A stretch of 64,000 nucleotides of DNA. It comes from Triticum aestivum (taxonomy: Eukaryota > Streptophyta > Magnoliopsida > Poales > Poaceae). The position numbers were made by a program, and so were the translations under genes. The stretch's first letter is position 1. Every line of letters begins with the position of its first letter. Location of the stretch: positions 841,038,807 to 841,102,806 of the forward strand of contig NC_057801.1 of NCBI RefSeq assembly GCF_018294505.1, in the 5' to 3' direction. Under the pieces are notes generated by a model. The model was not told the origin of the DNA. It was given only the letters and a program-made list of their open reading frames with translations, and made no database searches. This document shows positions 1-11,399 of the stretch, in pieces.

Positions 1-1228
1 GTCAATGCAAGAGCTTTTCAGCAAGTCCACATACTCAACTATCATTTAGTCTTTCACAATTGCTAACACTCACACGATACTTATGGGTATGAAGTTTCAA
101 TCGGACACAGAGAAAGATATGGGCTTATAGTTTCGCCTCCCAACCTTTTACCTCAAGGGTAATGTCAACAATATCCAAGTGGATATATATATATATCAGG
201 ATCTTTCCAACACATAGTGATTGCCAAAGGATAATGTGTAAAAAGGAAAGGTGAAGATCACCATGACTCTTGTATAAGGGTAGAAGGTAAAAATAAAAGA
301 TAGGCCCTTCGCAGGGGGAAACAGAGGTTGTCATGTGCTTTTATGGTTGGATGCACAAAATCTTAATGCAAAAGAACGTCACTTTATATTGCCACTTGTG
401 ATAGGGACCTTTATTATGCAGTCCGTCGCTTTTATTTCTTCCATATCAGAAGCTTGCATAAAGTTTATTTTCTTCGCACTAATAGATCATACATATTTAG
501 AGAGCAATTTTTATTGCTTGCACCGATGACAACTTACTTGAAGGATCTTACTCAATCCATAGGTAGGTATGGTGGACTTTCATGGCAAAACTGGGTTTAG
601 GGATATTTGGAAGCACAAGTAGTATCTCTACTTGGTGCAAAGAATTTGGCTAGCATGAGGGGGAAAGGCAAGCTCAACATGTTGGATGACCCATGACAAT
701 ATAATTTATTTCAGATATAAGAAAATATAACTCATTATGTTGTCTTCCTTGTCCAACATCAACCTTTTAGCATGTCATATTTTAATGAGTGCTCAGAATC
801 ATAAAAGATGTGAAAACCTCTCTTTCTTTATTACCTCCTATTAATTTCAACGATGCCCAAAACTATGTTTGTCAACTCTCAACAACTTTTATTCATCATA
901 CTCTTTATGTGTGAAGTCATTACTTTCCATAAGATCAATATGATCTTTCTATTTCTTTTTGTTCTTTCTTTTATTTTTATTCCCTCAAGATCATAGCAAA
1001 TAAGCAAAGCCTTAACTCAAAACTACTCTTTATTATATCTCACGAACTCGATTACATAGATAGAGATCAAAACAAAACTCAAAGCTAGATTATACTAAAA
1101 CTTTATTCTACTAGATCAAGATATAACCAAAAGGATCGAACTAAGAAAAATGGTAAAGATAAAAGTGTGATGGTGATACGATACCGGGGCACCTACCCCA
1201 AGCTTGGCAGTTGCTAAGGGGAGTGCCC

Positions 1229-2798
1229 TGATACGTCTCTAACGTTTCTATAATTTTTGATTGTTCCATGCTATTATATTACCTGTTTTGGATGTTTATG
1301 GGCTTTATTTTATACATTTATATCATTTTTGGGACTAACCTACTAACTGGAGGCCCAGCCCATATTGCTGTTTTTTTGCCTATTTCAGTATTTTGAAGAA
1401 AAGGAATATCAAACGGAGTCCAAATGGAACGAAACCTTCGGGAACGTGATTTTTGGAATGAACAAGATCCGGAGAGCTTGTAGTACAAGTCAAGAAACAA
1501 CCGGAGCCTCCACGAGATAGGAGGGTGCCCCTCTGTAGGGCGCCCCCTGTCTCGTGGGACCCTCGGGCGTCCACCGACGTACCTCTTCCTCCTATATATA
1601 CCTACGGACCCCGGAAACATCCAGGGGCACCACGAAACACAATTTCCACCACCGTAACCTTCTGTATCCGCGAGATCCTATCTTGGAGCCTTCGCCGGCA
1701 CTCTGCCGGAGGGGGAATCAACCACAGAGGGCCTGTACATCAACATCCTTGCCCCTCCTATGAGTTGTGAGTAGTTTACCACAGACCTACGGGTCCATAG
1801 TTATTAGCTAGATGGCTTCTTCTCTCTTTTTGGATCTCAATACAATGTTCTCCCCCTCTCTTATGGAGATCTATTCGGTGTAATCTCTTTTTGCGGTGTG
1901 TTTGTCGAGATCCGATGAATTGTGGGTTTATGATCAGATTTATCTATGGATATTAATTGAATCTTCTCTGAATTCTTTTATGTATGATTGAGTTATCTTT
2001 GCAAGTGTCTTCGAATTATCGGTTTGGTTTGGCCTACTAGATTGATCTTTCTTGCCATGGGAGAAGTGCTTAGCTTTGGGTTCAATCTTCTGGTGTTCTT
2101 ACCCAGTGACAGAAAGGGTTGCAAGACACGTATTGTGTTGTTGCCATCAAGGATAACAAGATGGGGTTTATATCATATTGCATGAGTTTATCCCTCTACA
2201 TCATATCATCTTGCTTAATGCGTTGCTCTGTTCTTATGAACTTAATACTCTAGATGCATGCTGGATAGCGGTCAATGTGTGGAGTAATAGTAGTAGATGC
2301 AGGCAGGAGCCGGTCTACTTGTTATGGATGTGATGCCTATATACATGATCATGCCTAGATAGCGTCATAATTATTCGCTTTTCTATCAATTGCTTGATAG
2401 TAATTTGTTCACCCACCGTAATACTTTTGCTCTCGAGAGAAGCCTCTAGTGAAACCTATGGCCCCCGGGTCTATCTCTTATCATATTTGCTTTCAATCTA
2501 CTTTTATTTGCATCTTTCCTTTCTTGCATCTATATCATAAAATACCAAAAATATATTTATCTTATGATACTATCTCTATCAGATCTCACTTTCGCAAGTG
2601 GCCGTGAAGGGATTGACAACCCCTTTATTGCGTTGGTTGCGAGTTCTTAGTTTGTTTGTGTAGGCGCGTGGGACTTTGGAGGAGCCTCCTACTGGATTGA
2701 TACCTTGGTTGTCAAAAACTGAGGGACATACTTACACTACACTTGCTGCATCACCCTCTCCTCTTCGGGGAAAACCAACGCTAGCTCAAGACGTAGCA
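1229..2798 (+). mobile_element. Solo LTR, Sabrina/WHAM-like Gypsy
   Basis: This 1570-bp LTR begins TGATACGTC and ends GACGTAGCA. It matches, in opposite orientation, the LTRs at 6212-7755 and 11400-12971. It is flanked on both sides by TGCCC (1224-1228 and 2799-2803), a perfect 5-bp target duplication. No primer-binding site or polypurine tract adjoins it in the right orientation, so it is a solo LTR left by intra-element LTR recombination, not a fragment. An LTR promoter TATA (TATATATA) lies at 1593-1600. Short ORFs inside are not genes. Confidence 0.93.
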
Positions 2799-2803
2799 TG
2801 CCC

Positions 2804-3270
2804 ATACCCATGTATTTATGTTTCTTTATTCCGAGGTGGTGCTGTGATATTCTTGCGATGATGCCCTTCAGGATATGATTCTCGTCCTCGAGCTTATTAA
2901 CTCGCTGCTTAAGATCCATTATCTCCTTACGGAGTTTACCCGTGACGACTAAAGCTCCATTCACCCATGGATGTTTCAGAGCAGCGGGAGAAAAGGCAAC
3001 ACTCTTTTTCATATTTTCTTAAGAAAGAAATCTAGAATTGGGAGGGATGACCGAAATTGGAATTGCTAAGCTCTGAAGTTCCCCCATCATGAATCTGGCT
3101 TGGAGTCGAGGGGTAACTTCTTGCTCCTCCTCCATGGCATCTACCCTTTTCAAGTCGGCCTCCATCTCTTCCTCCGTTGATGGCCCAAAGTGGTCAGCAT
3201 AGCTGTTTGCTCTTGGCCCTAGTGTCGGATGAGATACCCGATTCTCCCCGATTGACTCTTGAGAAGACAT
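2804..3270 (-). pseudogene. Small coiled-coil ORF of the Athila-like element, broken
   Basis: On the minus strand, an 83-codon segment (3270-3019) is followed after one in-frame stop by a second segment (3012 downward) in the same frame. It runs into the solo LTR at the TSD, so the insertion disrupted it. The second part holds a heptad-like stretch (residues including LKQRVNKLEDENHILKG) suggestive of a coiled coil, and the first is acidic. It lies downstream of integrase, where Athila-lineage elements often carry an extra ORF. I do not recognise a specific domain and infer no function. It is degenerate and interrupted. Confidence 0.45.
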
Positions 3271-3400
3271 CCTGCTCTAAATCTGCTGCAGAAACTGCTC
3301 AAAACAAAAACAGAGGAGTTTGTCGTGGTACGGTGGTCAAAACCTCCGGGAGATTATATAATGAATTTTTACCGACCAAAAGAAGTATCGTGCAAGAAAA

Positions 3401-3511
3401 GGTAGTCCGGAGGGCACACAAGGTGTCCATGAGGCAGGGGGCGCCCAGGGGGGTAGGGCGCACCCTCCACCCTCGTGGATGCCTTGTGTCTCCTTCGGAC
3501 TACTTCTTATT
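3401..3511. repeat. Imperfect inverted repeat (hairpin-capable)
   Basis: The arm near 3401-3447 (GTAGTCCGGAGG...) is inverted with mismatches near 3458-3511 (...CTTCGGACTACTT), around a G/C-rich centre. The strands could fold into a stem of about 45 bp. It lies in the non-coding part between integrase and the small ORF of the Athila-like remnant. Its role is unknown. Confidence 0.6.
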
Positions 3512-3598
3512 TTCCTAATTTTTTAAATATTCCAAAACAGAGAAAAATTGCTATTTGAGCAGTTTTGGAGTCGGTTTACATACCATACCACATACCTA

Positions 3599-5512
3599 TT
3601 CCTTTTTGGAGTCTGAAACGTTCCAGAAAGTGTCCCATATGTACTCCTCCCGGGTTACGGTGTCAATGACATTGGTTTCAATATTTATGGGATTACCTGA
3701 GATATAATATTTGATTGTTTGACCGTTCACCACCTTCGAATTTGTGCCTTCGGCATTGTTGTTGATGGCACCGGAATGATAGACCTCCTCGATAATGTAA
3801 GGACCTTCCCATTTAGAGAGAAGTTTCCCTGCAAAAAATCATAAATGAGAGTTGTATAGCAAAACATAATCACCTACATTAAACTCACGCTTTTGTATCC
3901 TTTTGTCATGACATCCTTTAACTTTTTCTTTAAACAATTTGGCGTTCTCATAGGCATGGGTTCTCCATTCATCAAGTGAGCTTATGTCAAATAATCTCTT
4001 CTCACCAGCAAGTTTGAAATCATAATTGAGCTCTTTAATGTCCCAATATGCCTTATATTCTAGTTCGAGAGGTAAGTGACATGCTTTTCTGTAAACCATT
4101 TTATATGGACACATACCCATAGGATTTTTGTTTGCAGTTCTATAGGCCCATAATGCATCATCAAGTTTGTTGGACCAATTCTTTCTAGAACTATTAACAA
4201 TCTTTTGCAAGATCAATTTAATCTCTCTATTACTCAATTCTACTTGACCGCTAGACCGTGGATGGTATGGAGATGCAATTATATGATTAACATAATACTT
4301 AGCAAGCATTTTATGAAAAGCACCATGAATAAAATGTGAACAACCATCAGTAATTAAATATCTAGGGACTCCAAACCTCGGAAAAATAACTTCTTTAAGC
4401 ATCTTAATATAAGTGTTATGATCAGCACAACTAGTTGGAATAGCTTCAACCCACTTAGTAACGTAATCAACAACAACTAAAATATGTGTATACCCATTAG
4501 ATGAAGGAAAAGGTCCCATATAATCAAAGCCCCAAACATCAAATGGTTCAATAACAAGTGAATAGTTCGTAGGCATTTCTTGACATTTACTAATATTACC
4601 AATTCTTTGACATTCATCACAAGTCAAGACAAACTTACGGGCATCTTTGAAAAGAGTAGGCCAATAAAAACCGGATTACAATACCTTATGTGTAGTTCTA
4701 TCTCCAGCGTGGTGTCCTCCATAAGCATCGGAGTGACACTTGCGTAGGATATGTTCCTATTCATGCTCAGGTACACAAGTCTAATAACACCATCTACTCC
4801 TTCTTTATAAAGGTGTGGGTCATCCCAAAAGTAATGTCTCAAATCATAGAAAAACTTTTTCTTTTGCTGGTATGTGAAACTAGGTGGTATAAATTTAGCA
4901 ACATTGTAATTGGCATAATCAGCATACCATGGAGCAGTACAAGAAGCATTTATGACCGCTAATTTTTCATCGGGAAAGCTATCATCAATAGGTAGTGGGT
5001 CGTCAAGAACATTCTCTAACCTAGACAACTTGTGTGCAACGGGGTTCTCAGCTCCCTTCTATCAATAATATGCAAATCAAATTCTTGTAGCAAGAGAACC
5101 CATCTAATAAGTCTAGGTTTAGCATCTTTCTTTTCCATAAGGTATTTAATAGCAGCATGATCAGTGTGAACAGTTACTTTGGAATCAACAATATAAGGTC
5201 TAAACTTATCAAAAGCAAACACAACTGCTAAGAATTCTTTTTTAGTAGTAGCATAATTTCGGCAATGTCTAGAGTTTTACTAGCATATTGGATAATATTT
5301 AATTTCTTATCAACTCATTGTCCTAGAACAGCACCTTCAGCATAATCACTAGCATCACACATAATTTTAAAGGGTAAATTCCAATCAGGTGGTTGAACAA
5401 TGGGTGCAGAAATCAAGGCTTTCTTAAGTATTTCAAATGATTCTACACAATCATCATCAAAGACAAAAGGAACATCTTTTTGTAAGAGATTAGTCAGAGG
5501 CCTAGAAATTTT
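3599..5512 (-). pseudogene. Gypsy pol remnant: RT end, RNase H, integrase
   Basis: Minus-strand pol in several frames. 5533-5315 is the end of reverse transcriptase leading into RNase H (CDASDYAEGAVLGQ). 5222-5016 is RNase H ([11 protein letters not shown]). 5028-4624 is the linker to integrase. 4627-3839 is the integrase core, with the acidic triad recognisable as [13 protein letters not shown] and QVELSNRE. The integrase C-terminus continues past a TGA at 3839-3841, in frame, to about 3599 (KWEGPYIIEE). Frameshifts at about 5020 and 5230-5310, and several stops, make it non-functional. The N-terminal RT, protease and gag are missing because the CACTA end at 5513 breaks it. The similarity to Athila-lineage Gypsy integrases is clear. 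Confidence 0.88.
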
Positions 5513-6211
5513 CACTGGTAGAAAACAGGGCATACGTTCGGGCCAGTTAAGCCCATTAGTCCCGGTTCAGTCACGAACCGGTACCCATGGGGGCATTAGT
5601 CCAGGTTCGTGTCTCAAACCGGGACTAAAGGCATTATTCCCGGTTCAAATGATCCCTTTAGTCCCGGTTTGAGACACAAACCGGGACTAAAGGGTGGTGT
5701 GCCCTTTAGTCCTGGTTTGTGTCTCAAACGGGACTAAACTAAAGACCTTTAGTCTCGGTTTGAGACACAAACCAGGACTAAAGGGTGCGATGCCCTTCAG
5801 TCCCGGTTCGTGTCTCAAACCGGGACTAAAGGGCCCATTTTCAAACTCTACCCCCCCCCCCCCCCTGTGGATCGCCTTTTCAGTTTTGTAAAAAGCAAAA
5901 GAAAATGATAAAGACTTCAAAAATTAAAATCCTTCGATATGTAGTTATGTTACTACATCTACTAGTTAGGAAAATTTAAAAACTTAAATTTGGACATGTT
6001 TTGCAAAAAAGTGTTATGAAAATGTAAAACGGCCATATCTTTTGCATACGATGTAAAAAAAACCCGCATAACATATCAAAACAAATCAACTTGAAAATGC
6101 GCATCCGATTTTCACACTTGTATATACCTGAAGGTATGCGGCACTTGTATATACCAAAAGTCATATGTGTACTAACTCTTTTAAACTTATTGAGTTTTGT
6201 GACGTTATACC
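5513..6211 (+). mobile_element. CACTA transposon end, truncated
   Basis: It starts CACTGGTAGAAAA, a typical CACTA-superfamily terminus, abutting the Gypsy RT sequence. About 350 bp of sub-terminal repeats follow (many copies of a TAGTCCCGGTT / AACCGGGACTA unit in both orientations), then a C-run near 5851-5867, then AT-rich sequence. No transposase ORF is present. It ends abruptly at the truncated LTR at 6212, and the opposite CACTA end is not in the window. It resembles the 5' end of the larger CACTA at 37763. Confidence 0.75.
5654..5694. repeat. Perfect 18-bp-arm hairpin in CACTA sub-terminal array
   Basis: Arms 5654-5671 and 5677-5694 are exact reverse complements (CCCTTTAGTCCCGGTTTG) around a 5-nt loop AGACA. 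Further, less perfect copies lie at about 5740-5780 and 5790-5835. In CACTA elements such sub-terminal repeats bind the element's own regulatory transposase protein. That role here is by family analogy. Confidence 0.85.
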
Positions 6212-7755
6212 AAAGAGGAGAGGGTGATGCAGCAAGTGTAGCGTAAGTATTTCCCTCAGTTTTTGAGAACCAAGGTATCAATCTAGTAGGAGGTTCCTCA
6301 AAAGTCCCACGCACCTACACAAACAAACTGAGAACTCACAGCCAACGCAATAAAGGGGTTGTCAATCCCTTCACGGCCACTTGCGAAAGTGAGATCTAAT
6401 AGAGATAGTATGATAAGATAAATATATTTTTGGTATTTTATGATATAGATGCAAGAAAAGTAAAGATGCAAATAAAAGTAGATTGAAAGCAAATATGATA
6501 AGAGATAGAACCGGGGGCCATAGGTTTCACTAGAGGCTTCTCTCGAGAGCATAAGTATTACGGTGGGTGAACAAATTACTGTAAAGCAATTGATAGAAAA
6601 GCGAATAATTATGACGTTATCTAGGCATGATCATGTATATAGGCATCACATCCAAAACAAGTAGACCGACTCCTACCTGCATCTACTACTATTACTCCAC
6701 ACATCGACCGCTATCCAGCATGCATCTAGAGTATTAAGTTCATAAGAATGGAGTAACACATTAAGCAAGATGATATGATGTAGAGGGATAAACTCATGCA
6801 ATATGATATAAACCCCATCTTGTTATCCTCGATGGCAACAATACAATACGTGTCTTGCAACCCTTTCTGTCACTGGGTAAGAACACCACAAGATTGAACC
6901 CAAAGCTAAGCACTTCTCCCATGGCAAGAAACATCAATCTAGTAGGCCAAACCAAACCGATAATTCGAAGACACTTGCAAAGATAACTCAATCATACATA
7001 AAAGAATTCAGAGAAGATTCAATTAATAACCATAGATAAATCTAAACATAAACTCACAATTCATCGGATCTTGACAAACACACCGCAAAAAGAGATTACA
7101 TCGAATAGATCACCACAAGAGAGGGGGAGATCATTGTATTGAGATCCAAAAAGAGAGAAGAAGCCATCTAGCTAATAACTATGGACCCGTAGGTCTGAAG
7201 TAAACTACTCACAACTCATAGGAGGGGCAAGGATGTTGATGTGGAGGCCCTCCGTGGTCGATTCCCCCTCCGGCAGAGTGTCGGCGAAGGCTCCAAGATG
7301 GGATTTCGCGAATATAGAAGGTTACGGTGGTGGAAATTGTGTTTCTTGGTGCCCCCGGATGTTTTCGGGGTCCGTAGGTATATATAGGAGGAAGAAGTAC
7401 GTCGGTGGATGCCCGAGGGGCCCATGAGACAGGGGGGCGCGCCCTACAAGGGGGGGGGCGCCCTCCTATCTCGTGGAGCCCTCGGAGCTTTCTTCACTTG
7501 CACCCCAAGCTCTCCGGATCAGATTTGTTCCAAAAATAACGCTCCCGAAAGTTTCATTCCGTTTGGAATCTTTTTGATATTCCTTTTCTTTGAAATACTG
7601 AAATAGGCAAAAAACAACAATATGGGCTGGGCCTCCGGTTAGTAGGTTAGTCCCAAAAATGATATAAATATGTAGAATAAAGCCCATAAGCATCCAAAAC
7701 AGGTAATGTAATAGCATGGAACAATCAAAAATTATAGATCGTTGGAGACGTATCA
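6212..7755 (-). repeat. 3' LTR (outer end truncated) of the Sabrina/WHAM-like element
   Basis: Matches 11400-12971 from the AAGAGGAGAGGG near 6213 to the TGATACGTC complement ending at 7755. The terminal ~34 bp present in the other LTR are absent here. On the minus strand a TATATATA promoter motif lies near 7378-7387. Confidence 0.85.
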
Positions 7756-10640
7756 AGCATCCCCAAGCTTAATTCCTGCTCGTCCTCGAGTAGGTAAATG
7801 ATAAAAAGAGAATTTTTTATGTGGAATGCTACCTAGCATAATTCATAATATAATTTTCTTTCATTGTGGCAGGAATGTTCAGATCCAAGTAATACAAAAT
7901 AAAAGTTCATATTGATATAAGAAATAGAAATACTTCAAGCATACTAAGCAAGTAATCATGTCTTCTCAAAATAGCATGGCCAAAAGAAAGTTATCCCTAC
8001 AAAATCATATAGTCTGGCTAAGCTCTATTTTCGTCACACAAAGTATTTAATCATGCACAACTTCGATGACGAGCCAAGCAATTGTTTCATACTTTAATAA
8101 TCTCAAACCTTTTCAACTTTCATGCAATACATGAGCGTGAGCCATGGACATAGCACTATATGTGGAATAGAACGGTGGTTGTGGAGAAGACAAAAAGGAG
8201 AAGATAGTCTCACATCAACTAGGCGTATCAACGGGCTATGGAGATGACCATTAATAGATATCAATGTGAGTGAGTAGGGATTGCGATGCAACAGATGCAC
8301 TAGAGCTATAAATATATAAAAGCTCAACAAAAGAAAACTAGTGGGGTGCATCCAACTTGCTTGCTCACGAAGACCTAGGGTATTTTGAGGAAGCCCATCA
8401 TCGGAATATACAAGCCAAGTTCTATAATGAAAAATTCCCACTATTAAATGGAAGTGACAACATATGAGACTCTCTATCATGAAGATCATGGTGCTACTTT
8501 GAAGCACAAGTGTGGTAAAAGGATAGTAGCATTGTCCCTTCTCTCTTTTTCTCTCATTTTTTAATTTGGGCCTTTTCTTTTTTTTATATGGCCTCTTTAT
8601 TTTATTTTATTTTTTATATTTCGTCCACAGTCTCATCCCAACTTATGGGGGAATCATAGTCTCCATCATCCTTTCTTCACTGGGACAATGCTCTCATAAT
8701 GATGATCATCACACTTTTAATTTTTTTACAACTCAACAATTACAACTCGATACTTTGAACAAAATATGACTCTATATGAATGCCTCCGGCGGTATACCGG
8801 GATATGCAATGAATCAAGAGTGACATGTATGAAAGAATTATGAACGGTGGCTTTGCCACAAATACAATGTCAACTACATGTTCATGCAAAAAGCAATATG
8901 ACAAAAGTAATGTGTGTCATATGAACGGAACGGTGGAAAGTTGCATGGCAATATATCTCAGAATGGCTATGGAAATGCCATAATAGGTAGGTATGGTGGC
9001 TGTTTTGAAGGAGTATGGTGGGTGTATGGTACCGGCGAAAGTTGCACGATACAAGAGAGGCTAGCAATAATGGAGGGGTGAAAGGAGTGCGTATAATCCA
9101 TGGACTCAACATTAATCAAAAGAACTCATATACTTGTTGTAAAAATTTAGAAGTCATCAAAAACCAAAGCACTACACGCATGCTCCTAGGGGGATAGATT
9201 GGTAGGAAAAGACCATCGCTCGTCCCGACTGCCACTCATAAGGAAGACAATCAATAAATAAAATTGTGCTCCAACTTCATCACAAAGCGGTTCACCATAC
9301 GTGCATGCTACGGGAATCACAAACTTCAACACAAGCATTCTTTAAATCCATAATCACCCAACTAGCATGACTTTAATATTACTACCTCCATATCTCAAAA
9401 CAATTATCAAGCATCAAATTGATCATAGCATCCAATTCACTTTCTATGATAGTTTTTATTATACCCAACTTGGATGCTCATCATTCTAGGACCAAATTAA
9501 AACCATAGCAAATACCATGCTTTTATAAAAGACTCTCAAAATAATATAAGTGAAGCACGAGAGACTAGCAATTTCTATAAAATTAATCCACCACCATGCT
9601 CTAAAAGATATAAGTGAAGCACTAGAGCAAAAACTATCAAGCTCAAAAGATATAAGTGAAGCACATAGAGTATTCTAGCAAATTCTAATCAAATAGGCTT
9701 CTCCAAAAAGGTGTGTTACAGCAAGGATGATTGTGGTAAACTAACAAGCAAAGACCAATATAATACACGACGCTCCAAGCAAAACACATATCATGTAGCG
9801 AATAAAAATATAGCTCCAAGTAAAGTTACCAATGAACGAAGACGAAAGAGGGGATGCCTTCCCGGGGCATCCCCAAGCTTAGGCTTTTGGCTATTCTTGA
9901 ATATCTTGGGGGTGCCATAAGCATCCCCAAGCTTAGGCTCTTGCCACTCTTTATTCCATAGTCCATAAAAGCTTTACCCAAAACTTGAAAACTTCACAAC
10001 ATAAAACTCAACAGGAAATCTTATAAGCTCCGTTAGTGAAAGAAAACAAAACCACAACATAAGGTACTGCAATGAACTCATTCTTTATTTATTTTGGTGT
10101 TAAACCTACTGTATTACAACTTACTTATGGTTTATAAACTAATTTATTAGCCATAGATGCATTGAAATAAGCAAACAACACACGAAAAACAGAATCTGTC
10201 AAAAACAGAAACGTCTGTAGCAATCTGTAACTAACGCAAACTTCTAGAACTCTTAAAATCCTACCAAAATAGGACGTACTGAACAATTTGTTTATTGATC
10301 AGAAGAAAAAAGAATCAAGGCAAAATATCTTTTCTGTGATTTATTGTTTTTTTTCTCGTGAGCGCAAAGTTTCTGTTTTTCAGCAGAATCAAATCAACCA
10401 TCATCATAGTTTATCCTATAGGTTCTACTTGGCACAAACACTAAACAAAAGATAAAAACACATCTAAACAGAAAGTAGAAATAAAATTTAACACTAAACA
10501 GGAACAAAAACAAAGAACATAAAGAAAATTGGGTTGCCTCCCAACTAGCGCTATCGTTTAACGCCCCTAGCTAGGCATAAAAGCAAGGATAGATCTAACG
10601 AGTGCCATCTTTGGCACTTGATTCATAAGTAGCAAGAGAG
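7756..10640 (-). other. Non-coding internal region of the Sabrina/WHAM-like element
   Basis: No supportable gene. At 7757-7770 is the polypurine tract complement (minus AAGCTTGGGGATGCT, directly before the 3' LTR). Near-identical motifs recur internally at about 9868-9881 and 9920-9933. The rest is AT-rich with short tandem motifs (for example repeated ATATAAGTGAAGCAC near 9546-9664). Confidence 0.7.
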
Positions 10641-10648
10641 GATCTCCT

Positions 10649-11197
10649 TTATATGGCATTCATCCTTCTATTCAGGTTAAGAACATTGCCATTAATAGAT
10701 GAAGTAAGATTAAGCACGTTACGGAAATTTGCATCTAAGCTAGACTTCATTTCTTTGATAATTTCATTTTGATAAAAGCACAAGAGAGTAGTTGATTCAA
10801 CTTTATCATTTAAAGGGTGTCCAAATATGGTTTTCATTTTTTCATAGGTATCTATAGGATCCCCTTCAAGAAAACCATCTTCAAAAATAGAATCTAGAAC
10901 TTGTTTGAAAGAAGCGGGCAAGCCAACATAGAAACTTTTTAAGTAAACCTCAATCTAATATTCTGGCACATAACTAGCCCGAATCCTTAATAACCTATCC
11001 CAAGCATCTTTTAAAGATTCATCAAGTAAATAGCAAAAGATTCCGGAGTCATCATCATCAAAATCATCTAAATTCTCATTGGTGATCCCGGTGGGTCTTT
11101 CCGTAGCATCATTGTTTATGAGCTTAGAAAGGATAGAGGGGTTATCCAAGGCACTAGAACTCGGGAGAAATCCCTTAGTTCTTTTTGATTCGGCCAT
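10649..11197 (-). pseudogene. gag remnant of the Sabrina/WHAM-like element
   Basis: An ATG at 11197 opens an 80-codon stretch (MAESKRTKGF...) that ends at a stop at 10955-10957. The same frame continues through PASFKQVLDSIFEDGFLEG to 10649. One in-frame stop therefore splits a gag-like N-terminal protein of about 180 residues. The start follows the primer-binding site by about 170 bp, as expected for gag. No zinc knuckle and no pol follow, so the element is non-autonomous. Confidence 0.65.
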
Positions 11198-11370
11198 GGC
11201 AACGGGAAGGCAAACAAAAAGGCGGAGAGGAGAACGGGAAAGAGAGGGTGAATAAAACGGCAAGGGTGAAGTGGGGGAGAGGAAAACGAGAGGCAAATGG
11301 CAAATAATGTAAATGCGAGGGAGATGAGTTTGTGATGGGTACTTGGTATGTCTTGACTTGAGCGAAGACC

Positions 11371-11388
11371 TCCCCGGCAACGGCGCCA
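11371..11388 (-). promoter_or_regulatory. Primer-binding site, tRNA-Asp type
   Basis: The minus strand reads TGGCGCCGTTGCCGGGGA, complementary to the 3' end of plant tRNA-Asp as known for Athila-lineage Gypsy elements. It lies 11 nt inside the 5' LTR edge (11400) and fixes the direction of reverse transcription. Confidence 0.9.
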
Positions 11389-11399
11389 GAAATCCTTCT

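Larger units (their letters stand above)
1..5512 (-). mobile_element. Athila-lineage Gypsy retrotransposon remnant, split by a solo LTR
   Basis: The minus strand holds, in order, the end of reverse transcriptase, RNase H, integrase, a small coiled-coil ORF and a long non-coding 3' region. This is the 3' half of an Athila/Sabrina-type Gypsy element. The part at 1-1228 is the far 3' untranslated region. It was continuous with 2799 onward before the solo LTR at 1229-2798 inserted, as shown by the TGCCC repeat at both junctions. The remnant stops at 5512, where a CACTA end (5513) interrupts the reverse transcriptase. No LTR of this element and no gag are in the window. I see no gene in 1-1228. 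Confidence 0.8.

Noticed and set aside
1318..1770. ORFs on both strands within the Sabrina/WHAM-like LTR (also at 7216-7606 and 12429-12822)
   Set aside because: Found in all LTR copies and rich in low-complexity sequence. LTR sequence, not genes.
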